This document shows, one piece after another, positions 52,925-61,908 of a stretch of DNA of 64,000 nt. Numbering within the stretch: position 1 is the stretch's first letter; every line of letters starts with the position of its first letter. The notes beneath the pieces were generated by a model that saw only the letters and a program-made list of their open reading frames with translations, ran no database searches and was not told the origin of the DNA. Origin of the DNA: Cyanobacteria bacterium OH_CBrB_359 (GTDB lineage: Bacteria; Cyanobacteriota; Vampirovibrionia; Gastranaerophilales; Gastranaerophilaceae); contig JAEZET010000004.1 of the NCBI GenBank assembly GCA_023433065.1, positions 558,001 through 622,000 on the forward strand, in the 5' to 3' direction. Made by a program: the position numbers and the translations under genes.

Positions 52925-54325
52925 TTGAATCTGACAATAAATAAAGATAATAGACTTGAGCGAGAATTAACTAAAATTGTAGGTAAAAATAATATTTTAT
53001 CTGAAATTGAGCAGAGGTATTGTTATTCATTTGATGCAACAAATGCCTCAGAGTCTTCAGGTATTGCAGATATTGTTGTATTTCCAAAGAGCACCGCAGA
53101 AGTTTCTGAGATAGTAAAGTTTGCCAAAAAAAATAAAATTCCACTGATTCCAAGATGCGCCGCAACAAACCATGTCGGGGGATGTATTCCCAAAAATGGC
53201 GGAATAGTTATGAGCTTTGCAAAAATGAATAAAATTCTTGAAATTAATAAAGAAAATATGTATTGCAAAGTTGAACCCGGGGTTGTGATTGCAGATTTAA
53301 AAGATGCTGTTGAAAATGAAGGTCTTTTTTATCCCCCAGATCCTTCAAATTATGCTGTTTCGATGATTGGAGGAAGTATTGCGTTGTCTTCCGGAGGTCC
53401 TACTTCATTTAAATATGGGACAACAAAGGACTATGTGATTGATTTGGAAGTAGTTTTAGCGGATGGAAGCGTTATAAATACAGGCAGCCCTTGTGCGAAA
53501 AATGTTACAGGTTACAATTTGACTCAGCTTTTTGTCGGTTCTGAAGGAACGTTGGGTATTGTAACACAAGCTACAATAAAGCTTATTCCCAGACCTGAGT
53601 CTAAAAGAGTTCTTCTTGCTTATTTTGATTCTTTGGAACAAGCATCAGATGCTGTGAAATCAGTTATTTCTAATTTAATAACACCCTCAGTTATTGATTT
53701 AATGGATAAGAACACACTTTGTACAATTGAAAGATTCTACCCCTCAGGGCTTCTCACAGATAAAGAGGCAGCGTTATTGCTTGAAATAGATGGATTTAAG
53801 GATAATATCGAAACTCAGTATAATAATATAATATACATGTGCAAAGATGCAGGTGCTTCTTTTATTCAAACAGCACAGAATAAGGAAGAAGCTGAAAGAA
53901 TTTGGACGGCAAGACGGGCTTCTTTTGGTGCTACTGCTAAACTTGCACCTACCGTTGTTACTGAAGACGTTGTTGTCCCAAGAGAGAATATCTCAAAGCT
54001 TATTATGGGAATACAAAATATTTGTAAAAAATACTCTTTAAAGGTCTGTATAATGGGTCATATTGGAGATGGCAACATTCATCCAAACATTGCTTTAGAT
54101 ATAAACAATAAAATAGAACTTTTGAATTATAAGTGTGCGAAAAAAGAAATATATGAATTAACGGTTTCTTTAAACGGAATGCTCTCAGGTGAACATGGTA
54201 TAGGCACTGAAAAATCAGATTATCTTTCCATGGTTCTTTCTTCAAAAGCTATTTTATGTATGAAACAAATAAAAAACTTGTTTGATCCTGATAATATATT
54301 AAATCCGGGAAAAATCTTTAAGTAA
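52925..54325 (+). CDS. glcD: FAD-linked oxidase, GlcD-like
   Basis: 466 aa from a TTG start with AGAGG at seven bases. The PP-type FAD domain shows PRCAATNHVGGCIP (normally PRGxGT), YPPDPSNYAVSMIGGSIALSSGG and the C-terminal GHIGDGNIHPNI and GEHGIGTEKSDYL, typical of GlcD/D-lactate dehydrogenases. It oxidises a 2-hydroxyacid. The Fe-S partner may be GlcF at 3534-4718; no glcE is seen. It leads the glcD-cutA-peptidase-GH38-wecB run. Confidence 0.9.
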   Translation: MNLTINKDNRLERELTKIVGKNNILSEIEQRYCYSFDATNASESSGIADIVVFPKSTAEVSEIVKFAKKNKIPLIPRCAATNHVGGCIPKNGGIVMSFAKMNKILEINKENMYCKVEPGVVIADLKDAVENEGLFYPPDPSNYAVSMIGGSIALSSGGPTSFKYGTTKDYVIDLEVVLADGSVINTGSPCAKNVTGYNLTQLFVGSEGTLGIVTQATIKLIPRPESKRVLLAYFDSLEQASDAVKSVISNLITPSVIDLMDKNTLCTIERFYPSGLLTDKEAALLLEIDGFKDNIETQYNNIIYMCKDAGASFIQTAQNKEEAERIWTARRASFGATAKLAPTVVTEDVVVPRENISKLIMGIQNICKKYSLKVCIMGHIGDGNIHPNIALDINNKIELLNYKCAKKEIYELTVSLNGMLSGEHGIGTEKSDYLSMVLSSKAILCMKQIKNLFDPDNILNPGKIFK

Positions 54326-54343
54326 AATTATTAAGGAGGCAAA

Positions 54344-54658
54344 ATGTCTTATATTTTGGTAAATTGTACCACTTCAAATAAGAAAAATGCACTGGAAATT
54401 TCAAAATATCTAATTGAAAAAAAACTTGCCGCCTGCATAAATATTATCCCAAATATTATTTCAGTGTATAGATGGGATGGATATGTCACTGAAGAAGAAG
54501 AATTTTTACTTGCTATAAAAACTCAAAAGAAATTATACAAAAAGCTCCAAGCCGCAATACTTGAAAAACATGAATACGAGCTTCCTGAAATAATTGCTAT
54601 TCCTGTGCAGGAAGGTTATGATAAATACTTAAAATGGGTTAAAGATGAGACTAAATGA
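54344..54658 (+). CDS. cutA: Divalent-cation tolerance protein CutA
   Basis: 104 aa, full length. LIEKKLAACINIIP, SVYRWDGYVTEEEEFLLAIKT and HEYELPEIIAIPV are the family motifs. CutA forms very stable trimers; the link to copper tolerance is from E. coli. AGGAGG before the ATG. Its stop overlaps the next start by four bases. Confidence 0.95.
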   Translation: MSYILVNCTTSNKKNALEISKYLIEKKLAACINIIPNIISVYRWDGYVTEEEEFLLAIKTQKKLYKKLQAAILEKHEYELPEIIAIPVQEGYDKYLKWVKDETK

Positions 54659-55491
54659 TTGAGATTTACGAAAAAAACAGACAAAAAATTGAGAAAAATG
54701 ATTTTATAAAATTTTTAGAAAAACTTGATATCCAAGTAAAAACAAACACTAAAGCCAGAGGGCATCAAGGTGTTTACTTTAAAAACAGGATTGACATCTC
54801 AAAGTATCTTGACGATAACCGCTCAACTGAAGTTTTGGCTCATGAGTTTGCTCACTATGTACATAGCAAAATCGAAAGTGATATTTTTAAAACCGGAGGA
54901 AGTCTTAGTAAGCTTTTTTGTTTAAATGATTGCTCAATAATCGAAAAAGAGCTTATTATGGTTACGGATTTTTGCGATAAGAATTCAAGACTTATTAGTC
55001 TGAAAAAGCTTAAAAATCAAGCAGTGCAAGAAATAAAGATGCAAGAAGAGATCATTAAAAAAGATTATCCAAAGTTTTTACGCTCAAAAAAATTTAAAGA
55101 GTTTGACAGGTATATCAGAAAATCAAATGCCAGATATCTTTTGAAATTTGACAGGGTGAAAATAATATCAGGGTTTTTCAGGCAAGAAAAAAGATTATCC
55201 ATCGACAACTTAGAGAACGATTTTATTGATATGCCAAGGGCATTTGCTGCATATATAAGATTGCGCTCTTTGCAAAGACGCCAGAGTCGAATAGCAAGAA
55301 GAATTAATAAACTCAATAAATATTATAAACGCCCGTCTGAGCTTTTTGCCAGATTTGTTGAAGCATTTTTTAAATCTCAGGATATGGTTAGAGTGCTAGC
55401 TCCAAGTACTTCCTCAATATTTTTTGAACTTTTAGAAGAAGGGTATTATTTTGAGCTTAAAGATTTATTTAAAATTGCTGAAATAATTTGA
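54655..55491 (+). CDS. Putative zinc metallopeptidase (HEFAH motif)
   Basis: 278 aa, no signal peptide. HEFAH at residues 63-67 (LAHEFAHYVHS) is an HExxH zinc site. A downstream SELFARFVEAFF segment (about residues 230-245) could give the third, glutamate ligand of a gluzincin, and KRPSELFARFVEAF resembles the tail of phage/plasmid metallopeptidase-like domains. The middle is a lysine-rich helical stretch. No substrate is known. It overlaps cutA by four bases. I do not recognise a close family. Confidence 0.6.
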   Translation: MIEIYEKNRQKIEKNDFIKFLEKLDIQVKTNTKARGHQGVYFKNRIDISKYLDDNRSTEVLAHEFAHYVHSKIESDIFKTGGSLSKLFCLNDCSIIEKELIMVTDFCDKNSRLISLKKLKNQAVQEIKMQEEIIKKDYPKFLRSKKFKEFDRYIRKSNARYLLKFDRVKIISGFFRQEKRLSIDNLENDFIDMPRAFAAYIRLRSLQRRQSRIARRINKLNKYYKRPSELFARFVEAFFKSQDMVRVLAPSTSSIFFELLEEGYYFELKDLFKIAEII

Positions 55492-55534
55492 AAAAAATCT
55501 GGATTTTTACTCTAAAATCAATTAGAATTGACTT

Positions 55535-57982
55535 ATGAAAAAGGTCATTGCATACGTACATACACATTGGGATAGAGAATGGTACAGGGAATTTGAAGAA
55601 TTTAGATTGCGCCTTATAGAAGTATTTGATAAGGTTTTAAATGATTTAGAAACAAATAAACTCCCTTATTTTTACTTTGACGGTCAAACAGCTGCTATTG
55701 AAGATTTTCTTGAAATTTTCCCGGAGAAAAAAGAAAGAATTGAAAAGCTGATTGAAAAAGGAAAGCTTTTTATAGGACCTTTTTATTGTTCCAGTGATGA
55801 ATTCTTAACTTCATCTGAGAGTTTTGTAAGAAACTTGTATTTGGGGATAAAAAAATCCAAAGAGCTTGGCTGTAATGATTTTATAGCATATTTGTCAGAT
55901 ACATTTGGCCATAGTCACTCTACGGTTCATATTTTAAAGGCTTTTGGGATCACTAATGCTTTTATTTGGCGTGGGATAGGCAATCTTCCGGCCGATATTA
56001 ACTGGGATGGCATTAATGCCGTAAATCTTATACAAGGCTATTTCCAAGATGTTTTAAGTCTTAAAATTCCTCCTGCGAATAAAGCCAGGATTTTAAAAAA
56101 ATATTTGACAAAAATTGAAGCAAAAAGTCAGGACTATATTTTGTTGCCTCTAGGCGCTGATCATCTTGCGGCGCCTTCAAACATCAATCATCAGATAAGG
56201 AAAATCTCAAAATATTTGCCTGACTATAATATTTCTGTTAAAACACCATTTGAATATGTTGAAAAAACGAGTAAAGTTGAAAGGATTGAAGTCAAAAACG
56301 AATTTTTAAATAATGATTTAACCTTTATTTTACCCGGAGTTTATTCTTCAAGGATGTACTTAAAACAGCAAAATACAATGATTGAGTGGAAGCTTTCAAG
56401 GTTAGCTGAGCCGATTCAGGCTATATCTTCTTTCATATTTAAAAATGAAAACAGACAAAATCAATGTGATTATGCCTATAAAACACTCATTAAAAACCAT
56501 GCTCATGACGGTATTTACGGCTGCGGCATAGATCCTGTCCATGATGAAATGGTGACAAGATTCAAAAAAGTTGAAGCTGTAACAGACGGCATAATTAAAA
56601 GAACAATCAGAGATTTATCAACCGACAAAGATATTTTAAGTGTATTCAACCTCTCAAACTATAATTATTCCGGAGTTGTAAGGTTTAAGACAAACAAAAA
56701 AATATCTAAAATCTATAATCCGCAAGTAATTAGCGATGAAAAAGGGTTTACGGACGAGAAGCTTTATAATATAGAACAAATACCTATTACAGAGGATATT
56801 ACAACAATAAAAGAATATTTAATTGATGTAAAAAATATTCCTTCTTTTTCTATTAAATCTTTAGTCAGAAAGGATATTTATAAATCAAAAAATTTGAAAA
56901 CTTCTGATAATTCTATTGAAAATAATTTTATAAAATTTGAAATAATTAAAGGGAAAATAGTTGTTACCGACAAATTAAATGATGAAGTTTATGAAGATTT
57001 CATCAAAATAATTGATAGGGCAGATGTTGGCGATAGCTATAATTTCGGGGCGTTAAAAGGCGATAAGCTGATATCCTCTAAAATTAACGAAATAAAACTC
57101 CTTGAAGAAGGACCTCAAAGAGCTGTACTTGGCTTTGTGTTTGAAATTGAGATACCTGAAAAATCTAATTTAAAATTAAGGAGCAAAAAACGCATTAAAC
57201 ATAAGTTGCTCGTAAAAGCGATTTTATATAACAGAAGTGAGTATTTGGAGTTTGAAATTGAGTGGTTAAATAAATCTAAAAACCATATTTTACAGGCGGA
57301 GTTTAACCTTAAAGAACCCATAAAAACTACACTAAGCGAGGATTCTCTTGGCTTAATAGAAAGAAATTTTGATTCGGATTATGATATTTATAAAAAAATT
57401 CCTGCTAAAAAAGGTAAAGAATTAAAGACTAATACAAGACCTATGCAAAGATTTGTCTGGACTCAAAACTTTGGACTCATTACAAAAGGGCTAAGAGAAT
57501 ACGAGGTCTTTAAAAATAATTTAAGGTTAACGCTTTTAAGAGCAACAGGAATAATATCTGAAGCAGAAAATCCGACAAGAGGCACTCCTGCAGGGCCGCC
57601 GCTATTAACTCCCGGCCTTCAGTCAATAGGCAAGAATACAGCCAAATTTGCTCTTAATTTTAATAAAAATCCTGAAAAATTATTTGAAATTACAGAAAAA
57701 TTTTATGGAAGTACAATTGTTCTTTTCACTGATATTGAAGAAGACAATATCATTAACATTGACAATAAAAATATTCTCATATATGCTGTTAAGCTCTCAG
57801 GCAAAGATCTTATAGTAAGGATGTTTAATCCGAAAGATGAAGTTCAAACTTCTAAGATTTCAACAATAATAAAAATTAAAAATATTTGTGAAGTAAATCC
57901 GCTTGAAGAAAATATTAAAGAAGTGGAATCAAAGCTGGTCTTCGAGCCAAAGGAACTTAAGACAATAAAACTTGTCAGGTAA
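55535..57982 (+). CDS. Glycoside hydrolase family 38 alpha-mannosidase
   Basis: 815 aa. HTHWDREW (residues 9-16) gives zinc ligands H9/H11-type and D13; the nucleophile is Asp122 in LSDTFGHS. Later NHAHDGIYGCGIDPVHDEM holds the last zinc ligand. The C-terminal beta domains are complete. Family members cut alpha-mannosides, including 2-O-mannosylglycerate as in E. coli MngB. No signal peptide, so it is cytoplasmic and probably works on imported or internal glycans. Confidence 0.93.
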   Translation: MKKVIAYVHTHWDREWYREFEEFRLRLIEVFDKVLNDLETNKLPYFYFDGQTAAIEDFLEIFPEKKERIEKLIEKGKLFIGPFYCSSDEFLTSSESFVRNLYLGIKKSKELGCNDFIAYLSDTFGHSHSTVHILKAFGITNAFIWRGIGNLPADINWDGINAVNLIQGYFQDVLSLKIPPANKARILKKYLTKIEAKSQDYILLPLGADHLAAPSNINHQIRKISKYLPDYNISVKTPFEYVEKTSKVERIEVKNEFLNNDLTFILPGVYSSRMYLKQQNTMIEWKLSRLAEPIQAISSFIFKNENRQNQCDYAYKTLIKNHAHDGIYGCGIDPVHDEMVTRFKKVEAVTDGIIKRTIRDLSTDKDILSVFNLSNYNYSGVVRFKTNKKISKIYNPQVISDEKGFTDEKLYNIEQIPITEDITTIKEYLIDVKNIPSFSIKSLVRKDIYKSKNLKTSDNSIENNFIKFEIIKGKIVVTDKLNDEVYEDFIKIIDRADVGDSYNFGALKGDKLISSKINEIKLLEEGPQRAVLGFVFEIEIPEKSNLKLRSKKRIKHKLLVKAILYNRSEYLEFEIEWLNKSKNHILQAEFNLKEPIKTTLSEDSLGLIERNFDSDYDIYKKIPAKKGKELKTNTRPMQRFVWTQNFGLITKGLREYEVFKNNLRLTLLRATGIISEAENPTRGTPAGPPLLTPGLQSIGKNTAKFALNFNKNPEKLFEITEKFYGSTIVLFTDIEEDNIINIDNKNILIYAVKLSGKDLIVRMFNPKDEVQTSKISTIIKIKNICEVNPLEENIKEVESKLVFEPKELKTIKLVR

Positions 57983-58043
57983 GCTCTGGACTAAATTTAT
58001 TTAAATAATAAAATTAATATAGGTTAAAGCGGAAGATAAAAAA

Positions 58044-59150
58044 TTGAGCAAAATAAAAGTATTGACAGTATTTGGGACAAGACCGGAAGCCATCAAGATG
58101 GCTCCTTTAATAAATGAAATTAAAAAATATCCTGATATTTTTGAGAGCCTTGTATGTGTAACTGCACAGCACAGGCAAATGCTTGATCAAGTGCTTGAGC
58201 TTTTTGAAATTAAGCCGGACTTCGATCTTGATATTATGAAAACGAATCAGAATTTATGGACTTTAACATCAGATGTGATTTTAAAAACAAAAGATGTTTA
58301 TGAAAAAGTCCAGCCGAATGTTGTTTTGGTCCATGGTGATACAACAACTTCTATGGCGGCTGCTCTTTCTGCTTTTTATGCAAAAATTCCAATAGGGCAT
58401 GTTGAAGCAGGACTTAGGACTTTTGACAAATATTATCCATTTCCTGAAGAAATAAACAGAATATTTGCGGATGCGCTTTCGACTTATCACTTTGCTCCAA
58501 CTGATACATCGTGTGAAAACTTGATTAAGTCAGGAATACCATCTGAAAATATATATAAAACGGGTAATACGGTTATTGATGCTCTTTTGTACACTGTGAA
58601 TAATAATCATATTGACATCCCGGGGTTGAATCTTGATAAAAATTTGAAAACAATACTTTTAACTTCTCACAGAAGAGAAAATTTTGGTGAGCCTATTAAA
58701 GAAATTTGCAGGGCGATTCTTGAGATAGTGGATAAAAATAAGGACGTTCAGGTTGTTTATCCTGTGCATTTGAACCCAAATGTTCAAAAACCTGTCAGAG
58801 AAATTCTCGAAAATAAAGAAAGAATCCATTTAATAGAACCTTTAGACTATGCGCCATTTGCTTCTTTAATGAAAAAATCTTATTTAATTTTAACTGATTC
58901 TGGAGGCGTCCAAGAAGAAGCACCTTCTTTAGGTAAGCCTGTTCTTGTGTTGAGAGATACAACCGAAAGACCTGAAGCTATTGAATATGGAACAGTGAAG
59001 CTTGTTGGTACAGATAAGCTTAAAATTATTCAAGAAACGCAAAAACTTTTGGATTCTGACGAAGAATATAAAAAAATGTCTGAAGCGATAAATCCATACG
59101 GTGACGGCAAAGCCGCATCAAGAATTGTTGAAGTTTTAAAATCTTTATAG
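58044..59150 (+). CDS. wecB: UDP-N-acetylglucosamine 2-epimerase
   Basis: 368 aa from a TTG start. VFGTRPEAIKMAPLI, VHGDTTTSMAAALSAFY, HVEAGLRTFDKYYPFPEEINR (quoted in parts) and SGGVQEEAPSLGKP are WecB hallmarks. It makes UDP-ManNAc for surface polymers. It converges on the anti-sigma gene with a six-base overlap of the two 3' ends. Confidence 0.96.
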   Translation: MSKIKVLTVFGTRPEAIKMAPLINEIKKYPDIFESLVCVTAQHRQMLDQVLELFEIKPDFDLDIMKTNQNLWTLTSDVILKTKDVYEKVQPNVVLVHGDTTTSMAAALSAFYAKIPIGHVEAGLRTFDKYYPFPEEINRIFADALSTYHFAPTDTSCENLIKSGIPSENIYKTGNTVIDALLYTVNNNHIDIPGLNLDKNLKTILLTSHRRENFGEPIKEICRAILEIVDKNKDVQVVYPVHLNPNVQKPVREILENKERIHLIEPLDYAPFASLMKKSYLILTDSGGVQEEAPSLGKPVLVLRDTTERPEAIEYGTVKLVGTDKLKIIQETQKLLDSDEEYKKMSEAINPYGDGKAASRIVEVLKSL

Positions 59151-59777
59151 ATAATAATTTGCTTTATTATAAACAACTTTTATCGAGATGAAATTTTTTT
59201 CCTTTTTAATTTTAGGCGGCTCATGTTTATAGTTATTTTTAAAGAAGTAAAGGCAAGAGCCTGTGAATATTGCTAAACCTAATAGAATAGCCACTTTTGC
59301 AATTATTTGTTCTGTTGTTTGATTTTCTCTTTTAATTTTTTTTACTATTTTTTTTGCAAGATTTACTCTGCTGTGTGATATGCATTTTGTGAAGGAATCT
59401 TTAATTTGATTTTGCAATATGTACATATTTTTAAGATCAGATCTTGCCGATTTTGATTTAAGAAGGTATTTTCTAAAATCAATACTTTCTTGATTACTCA
59501 GTTCGTTGTCCATATAAGCCGATATGTTTCTATAAAATTTTTCATATTCTCTTATGTTAAAAAGATTTACTGTTTCTATTGGTTCAACTTTTTCTAACAC
59601 TTTTTCATAAGAAAGCTTTAAGTTTTCAATAATACTTTTTATATTCAGATATTTTTGATAGCACTCAGGACATTGCGCAAAATGTTCTTCGACCATTTTT
59701 TTATGTTCGTCATTCAGTTTGTCATCGATATATAGAGATATCATTGAACTGATTTTTTTACATTTATTGTCATCCAA
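59145..59777 (-). CDS. Zinc-finger anti-sigma factor (second finger degenerate)
   Basis: 210 aa from a TTG start with AGGAG upstream. The first domain has a ZAS-type site: C6, H32, C36 and C39 (HFAQCPEC). A second copy of the same layout (residues 65-110, SAYMDNELSNQES...) has lost its Cys and His. One membrane helix lies at about residues 164-183, with a short periplasmic tail. It should hold the sigma factor encoded just upstream at the membrane. The paired layout suggests gene duplication with loss of metal binding. Confidence 0.8.
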   Translation of the reverse strand: MDDNKCKKISSMISLYIDDKLNDEHKKMVEEHFAQCPECYQKYLNIKSIIENLKLSYEKVLEKVEPIETVNLFNIREYEKFYRNISAYMDNELSNQESIDFRKYLLKSKSARSDLKNMYILQNQIKDSFTKCISHSRVNLAKKIVKKIKRENQTTEQIIAKVAILLGLAIFTGSCLYFFKNNYKHEPPKIKKEKNFISIKVVYNKANYYL

Positions 59778-59796
59778 TTTTTTGCTCCTAAATTTG

Positions 59797-60402
59797 TCAA
59801 CTTAAATAAGGCTTCAAGCATTCTTGTAGCCTGTTTCTGGCTCTTGATATTCTGGATTTAACCGTTCCGACATTTGTATTGGTTATTTTAGCGATTTCAT
59901 CATAGCTCAGACCTTGAATTTCTCTTAAGACGATTGCAAATTTAAAACGGTTGGGCAATCGGCAAATCATCTCTCTAATAATTTCATCGAGTTCTTTGTG
60001 TATTGTCGAATCGTCAGGTTTGGCAGACAGGTCACAGATTTCAAGAACATTTGCTTTTTCGTTGTCTTCCCCCCAATGGGCATCTATTGAGATTGTACTA
60101 GGGATTTTGCTTTTTTTCCTAAGTTCATCATAGAATCGGTTAGATATAATTTGGCTTAACCAGGATTTAAAATTATTTATATTTCTCAAAGTTTTTATGT
60201 TTTTTGACATTTTCAGGAGGACATCTTGAGTTAAATCGAGCAAGTCATGCCTGTGTGGGTCAAGGTAATAAAATGATGCATAGACATGCTTTTGCTCTCT
60301 TTTGATGAGTTCTTCAAGGGCATTAAAATCATCTTTTTGAGAGTATTTAATAAGCTCTTTTAAATCCATGTCTTTATATTTTTTTCCTATGAGCCCTTTC
60401 AA
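59797..60402 (-). CDS. ECF-type sigma factor
   Basis: 201 aa. The sigma-2 region reads LLDLTQDVLLKMSKNIKTLR, and NFKSWLSQIISNRFYDELRKK continues it. Sigma-4 reads FKFAIVLREIQGLSYDEIAKITN and NVGTVKSRISRARNRL. It is an extracytoplasmic-function sigma factor with no sigma-3 domain. The start is TTG with GGGAGAG nine bases before; an ATG 11 codons later is possible. It lies 19 bases before its anti-sigma gene. Confidence 0.92.
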   Translation of the reverse strand: MKGLIGKKYKDMDLKELIKYSQKDDFNALEELIKREQKHVYASFYYLDPHRHDLLDLTQDVLLKMSKNIKTLRNINNFKSWLSQIISNRFYDELRKKSKIPSTISIDAHWGEDNEKANVLEICDLSAKPDDSTIHKELDEIIREMICRLPNRFKFAIVLREIQGLSYDEIAKITNTNVGTVKSRISRARNRLQECLKPYLS

Positions 60403-60500
60403 AATACTTTCTCTCCCATATTATCTTTTTAGAAAATAATTTATTTTAGTGGAACTTCCCACGCCCTTTGTTATATAATCACATAGGGTATATTGATAAA

Positions 60501-61541
60501 ATGAAAAGAATTATTGACGCAAATCTTAATAGAGCTGTTGAAGCTTCCAGGATCCTGGAAGAAATTGCAAGATTTTATCTGAATGATGGAGAATTATCTG
60601 AGCAATTTAAAAAAATCAGGCATGAAATATGCCAAGAATCTGATAGTGACTACTCTTTGCTATTAAAAGCAAGAGACAGTCAAAATGATGTTGGAGCTGA
60701 AATTAAGAACCCTACTGAAAGAAAAAGTCTTGAAAATATTTTTAGAGCGAATATAAAAAGATTGCAGCAAGCATTGAGAGCTCTAAGTGAATATTCTTGT
60801 GCAGGGGAAATTAACGGCAGTGTTTTTGAGTCTCTTCGTTATTTGTCTTATACTCTTGAAAAACAAATGTGGGAAATACTTTGTATGAAATTAAACAGAT
60901 TAAGACTCCAGGATAAAAAATTATATCTTGTTACAAATTCAGATAAGTTTAACAGTGATGATGATTTTTTAAACGCAGTTGCATCGGCTCTTCAAGGAGG
61001 AGTTCAAATAGTTCAACTAAGAGAAAAATCCGCATCTGCCTCAAGAATAATCGAACTTGGTAAAAAAATCAGAGAGCTTTGTTCAATCTATGATGCATTA
61101 TTTATCATCAATGACAGGATTGATATAGCTCAAATCGTTGAAGCTGATGGAGTTCACTTAGGACAAGATGATATAGAAATTAAAAGCGCCAGAGAAATTT
61201 TAGGAACAAATTTTATTATCGGAATATCTACCCATAAACCCGAACAAGCTTTAAAAGCACAGGAACAAGGAGCCGATTACATTGGCGTCGGGCCTGTCTT
61301 TGAAACGCCTACTAAACAAGGACGTAAGGCAGTGGGTCTTGATTATGTCAAATGGGCAAGTGAAAATATTAACATACCTTTCTTTGCCATTGGAGGAATA
61401 GATGTACTGAACGTTGATGAGGTAATAGCCTCAGGTGCAAAAAGAGTGGCGGTTGTTCGGGCAATCATTAATTCTGATTCTCCTGAAAAAAGTGCAAAAT
61501 TGTTTTTGAATAAGTTAAATAAAATTTATTGTTCAAAGTGA
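60501..61541 (+). CDS. thiE: Thiamine-phosphate synthase with N-terminal ThiD2 domain
   Basis: 346 aa. Residues 1-125 (RIIDANLNRAVEASRILEEIARF at the start) match the ThiD2-type domain fused to ThiE in Cyanobacteria. Residues 145-346 are the ThiE TIM barrel: VQLREKSAS, FIINDRIDIA, ADGVHLGQDD, YIGVGPVFETPTKQG and AIGGI. It joins HMP-PP and thiazole phosphate. The ATG at 60501 starts the conserved region; a TATAAT at 60474-60479 lies just upstream. No TPP riboswitch is seen. Confidence 0.93.
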   Translation: MKRIIDANLNRAVEASRILEEIARFYLNDGELSEQFKKIRHEICQESDSDYSLLLKARDSQNDVGAEIKNPTERKSLENIFRANIKRLQQALRALSEYSCAGEINGSVFESLRYLSYTLEKQMWEILCMKLNRLRLQDKKLYLVTNSDKFNSDDDFLNAVASALQGGVQIVQLREKSASASRIIELGKKIRELCSIYDALFIINDRIDIAQIVEADGVHLGQDDIEIKSAREILGTNFIIGISTHKPEQALKAQEQGADYIGVGPVFETPTKQGRKAVGLDYVKWASENINIPFFAIGGIDVLNVDEVIASGAKRVAVVRAIINSDSPEKSAKLFLNKLNKIYCSK

Positions 61542-61570
61542 TTGACATCTTGCTATGCTTTAGATATATT
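61542..61570 (+). promoter_or_regulatory. Promoter of tRNA-Glu
   Basis: Consensus TTGACA (61542-61547), a 17-base spacer and TATATT (61565-61570). It begins right after the thiE stop; transcription would start near 61577, nine bases before the tRNA. Confidence 0.85.
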
Positions 61571-61585
61571 AGCATTACGGGCTAA

Positions 61586-61661
61586 GCCCCCATCGTCTAG
61601 AGGCCTAGGACAACACCCTTTCACGGTGTAGACGGGGATTCGAATTCCCCTGGGGGTACCA
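61586..61661 (+). tRNA. tRNA-Glu (TTC), CCA encoded
   Basis: Acceptor GCCCCCA/TGGGGGT (first pair G-T), D arm with TCGTCTAGAGGCCTAGGA, anticodon stem ACACC/GGTGT with loop CTTTCAC (anticodon TTC), T arm GGGGA-TTCGAAT-TCCCC, discriminator A and CCA at 61659-61661. Confidence 0.96.
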
Positions 61662-61665
61662 TTTT

Positions 61666-61690
61666 AAAGGAGCTTAAAAGGCTCTTTTTT
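61666..61690 (+). terminator. Terminator of tRNA-Glu
   Basis: AAAGGAGC (61666-61673) with GCTCTTTT (61681-61688), seven-base loop, one G-T pair, then more T. Confidence 0.7.
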
Positions 61691-61801
61691 ATTGAGTTTT
61701 TGTCTTTACATTTTTTAATAAAAATCGAATTGGGGACAGTTATAATCAAAAATACACAAAAAATTACAGTAAAGAAACTTAAAACTTCCCATGCTTTTCA
61801 C

Positions 61802-61829
61802 TTGAAATTTTTAAAAGCAATGTTACAAT
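61802..61829 (+). promoter_or_regulatory. Promoter of candidate small RNA
   Basis: TTGAAA (61802-61807), a 16-base spacer and TACAAT (61824-61829), preceded by TG at 61821-61822 (extended -10: TGTTACAAT). No ORF follows on this strand. Confidence 0.65.
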
Positions 61830-61835
61830 ATAAGA

Positions 61836-61888
61836 GTATAACTTAGGTGTTTCTCCCTGCTTTGGCATAGTTCCCTAAGTTTTTGCTT
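61836..61888 (+). ncRNA. Candidate small RNA of about 53 bases
   Basis: The predicted transcript starts about seven bases after the -10. AACTTAGG (61840-61847) pairs with CCTAAGTT (61874-61881), closing a loop that holds TTTCTCCCTG and a small CTGC-TTTG-GCATAG hairpin. TTTTT follows the closing stem as a terminator. The loop has an exposed CTCCC, able to pair with Shine-Dalgarno sites. The layout recalls cyanobacterial Yfr-type RNAs, but I see no sequence match to one. Confidence 0.5.
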
Positions 61889-61908
61889 TAATAGTTTATT
61901 GTCAACTT

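Noticed and set aside
61730..61740. TTGGGGACAG as the start of a REP-like or IS element
   Set aside because: No inverted partner, no transposase, and one short match only.
61836..61888. Identity of the small RNA with cyanobacterial Yfr1
   Set aside because: Only the idea of an exposed anti-Shine-Dalgarno loop is shared; the core motif of Yfr1 is not present.
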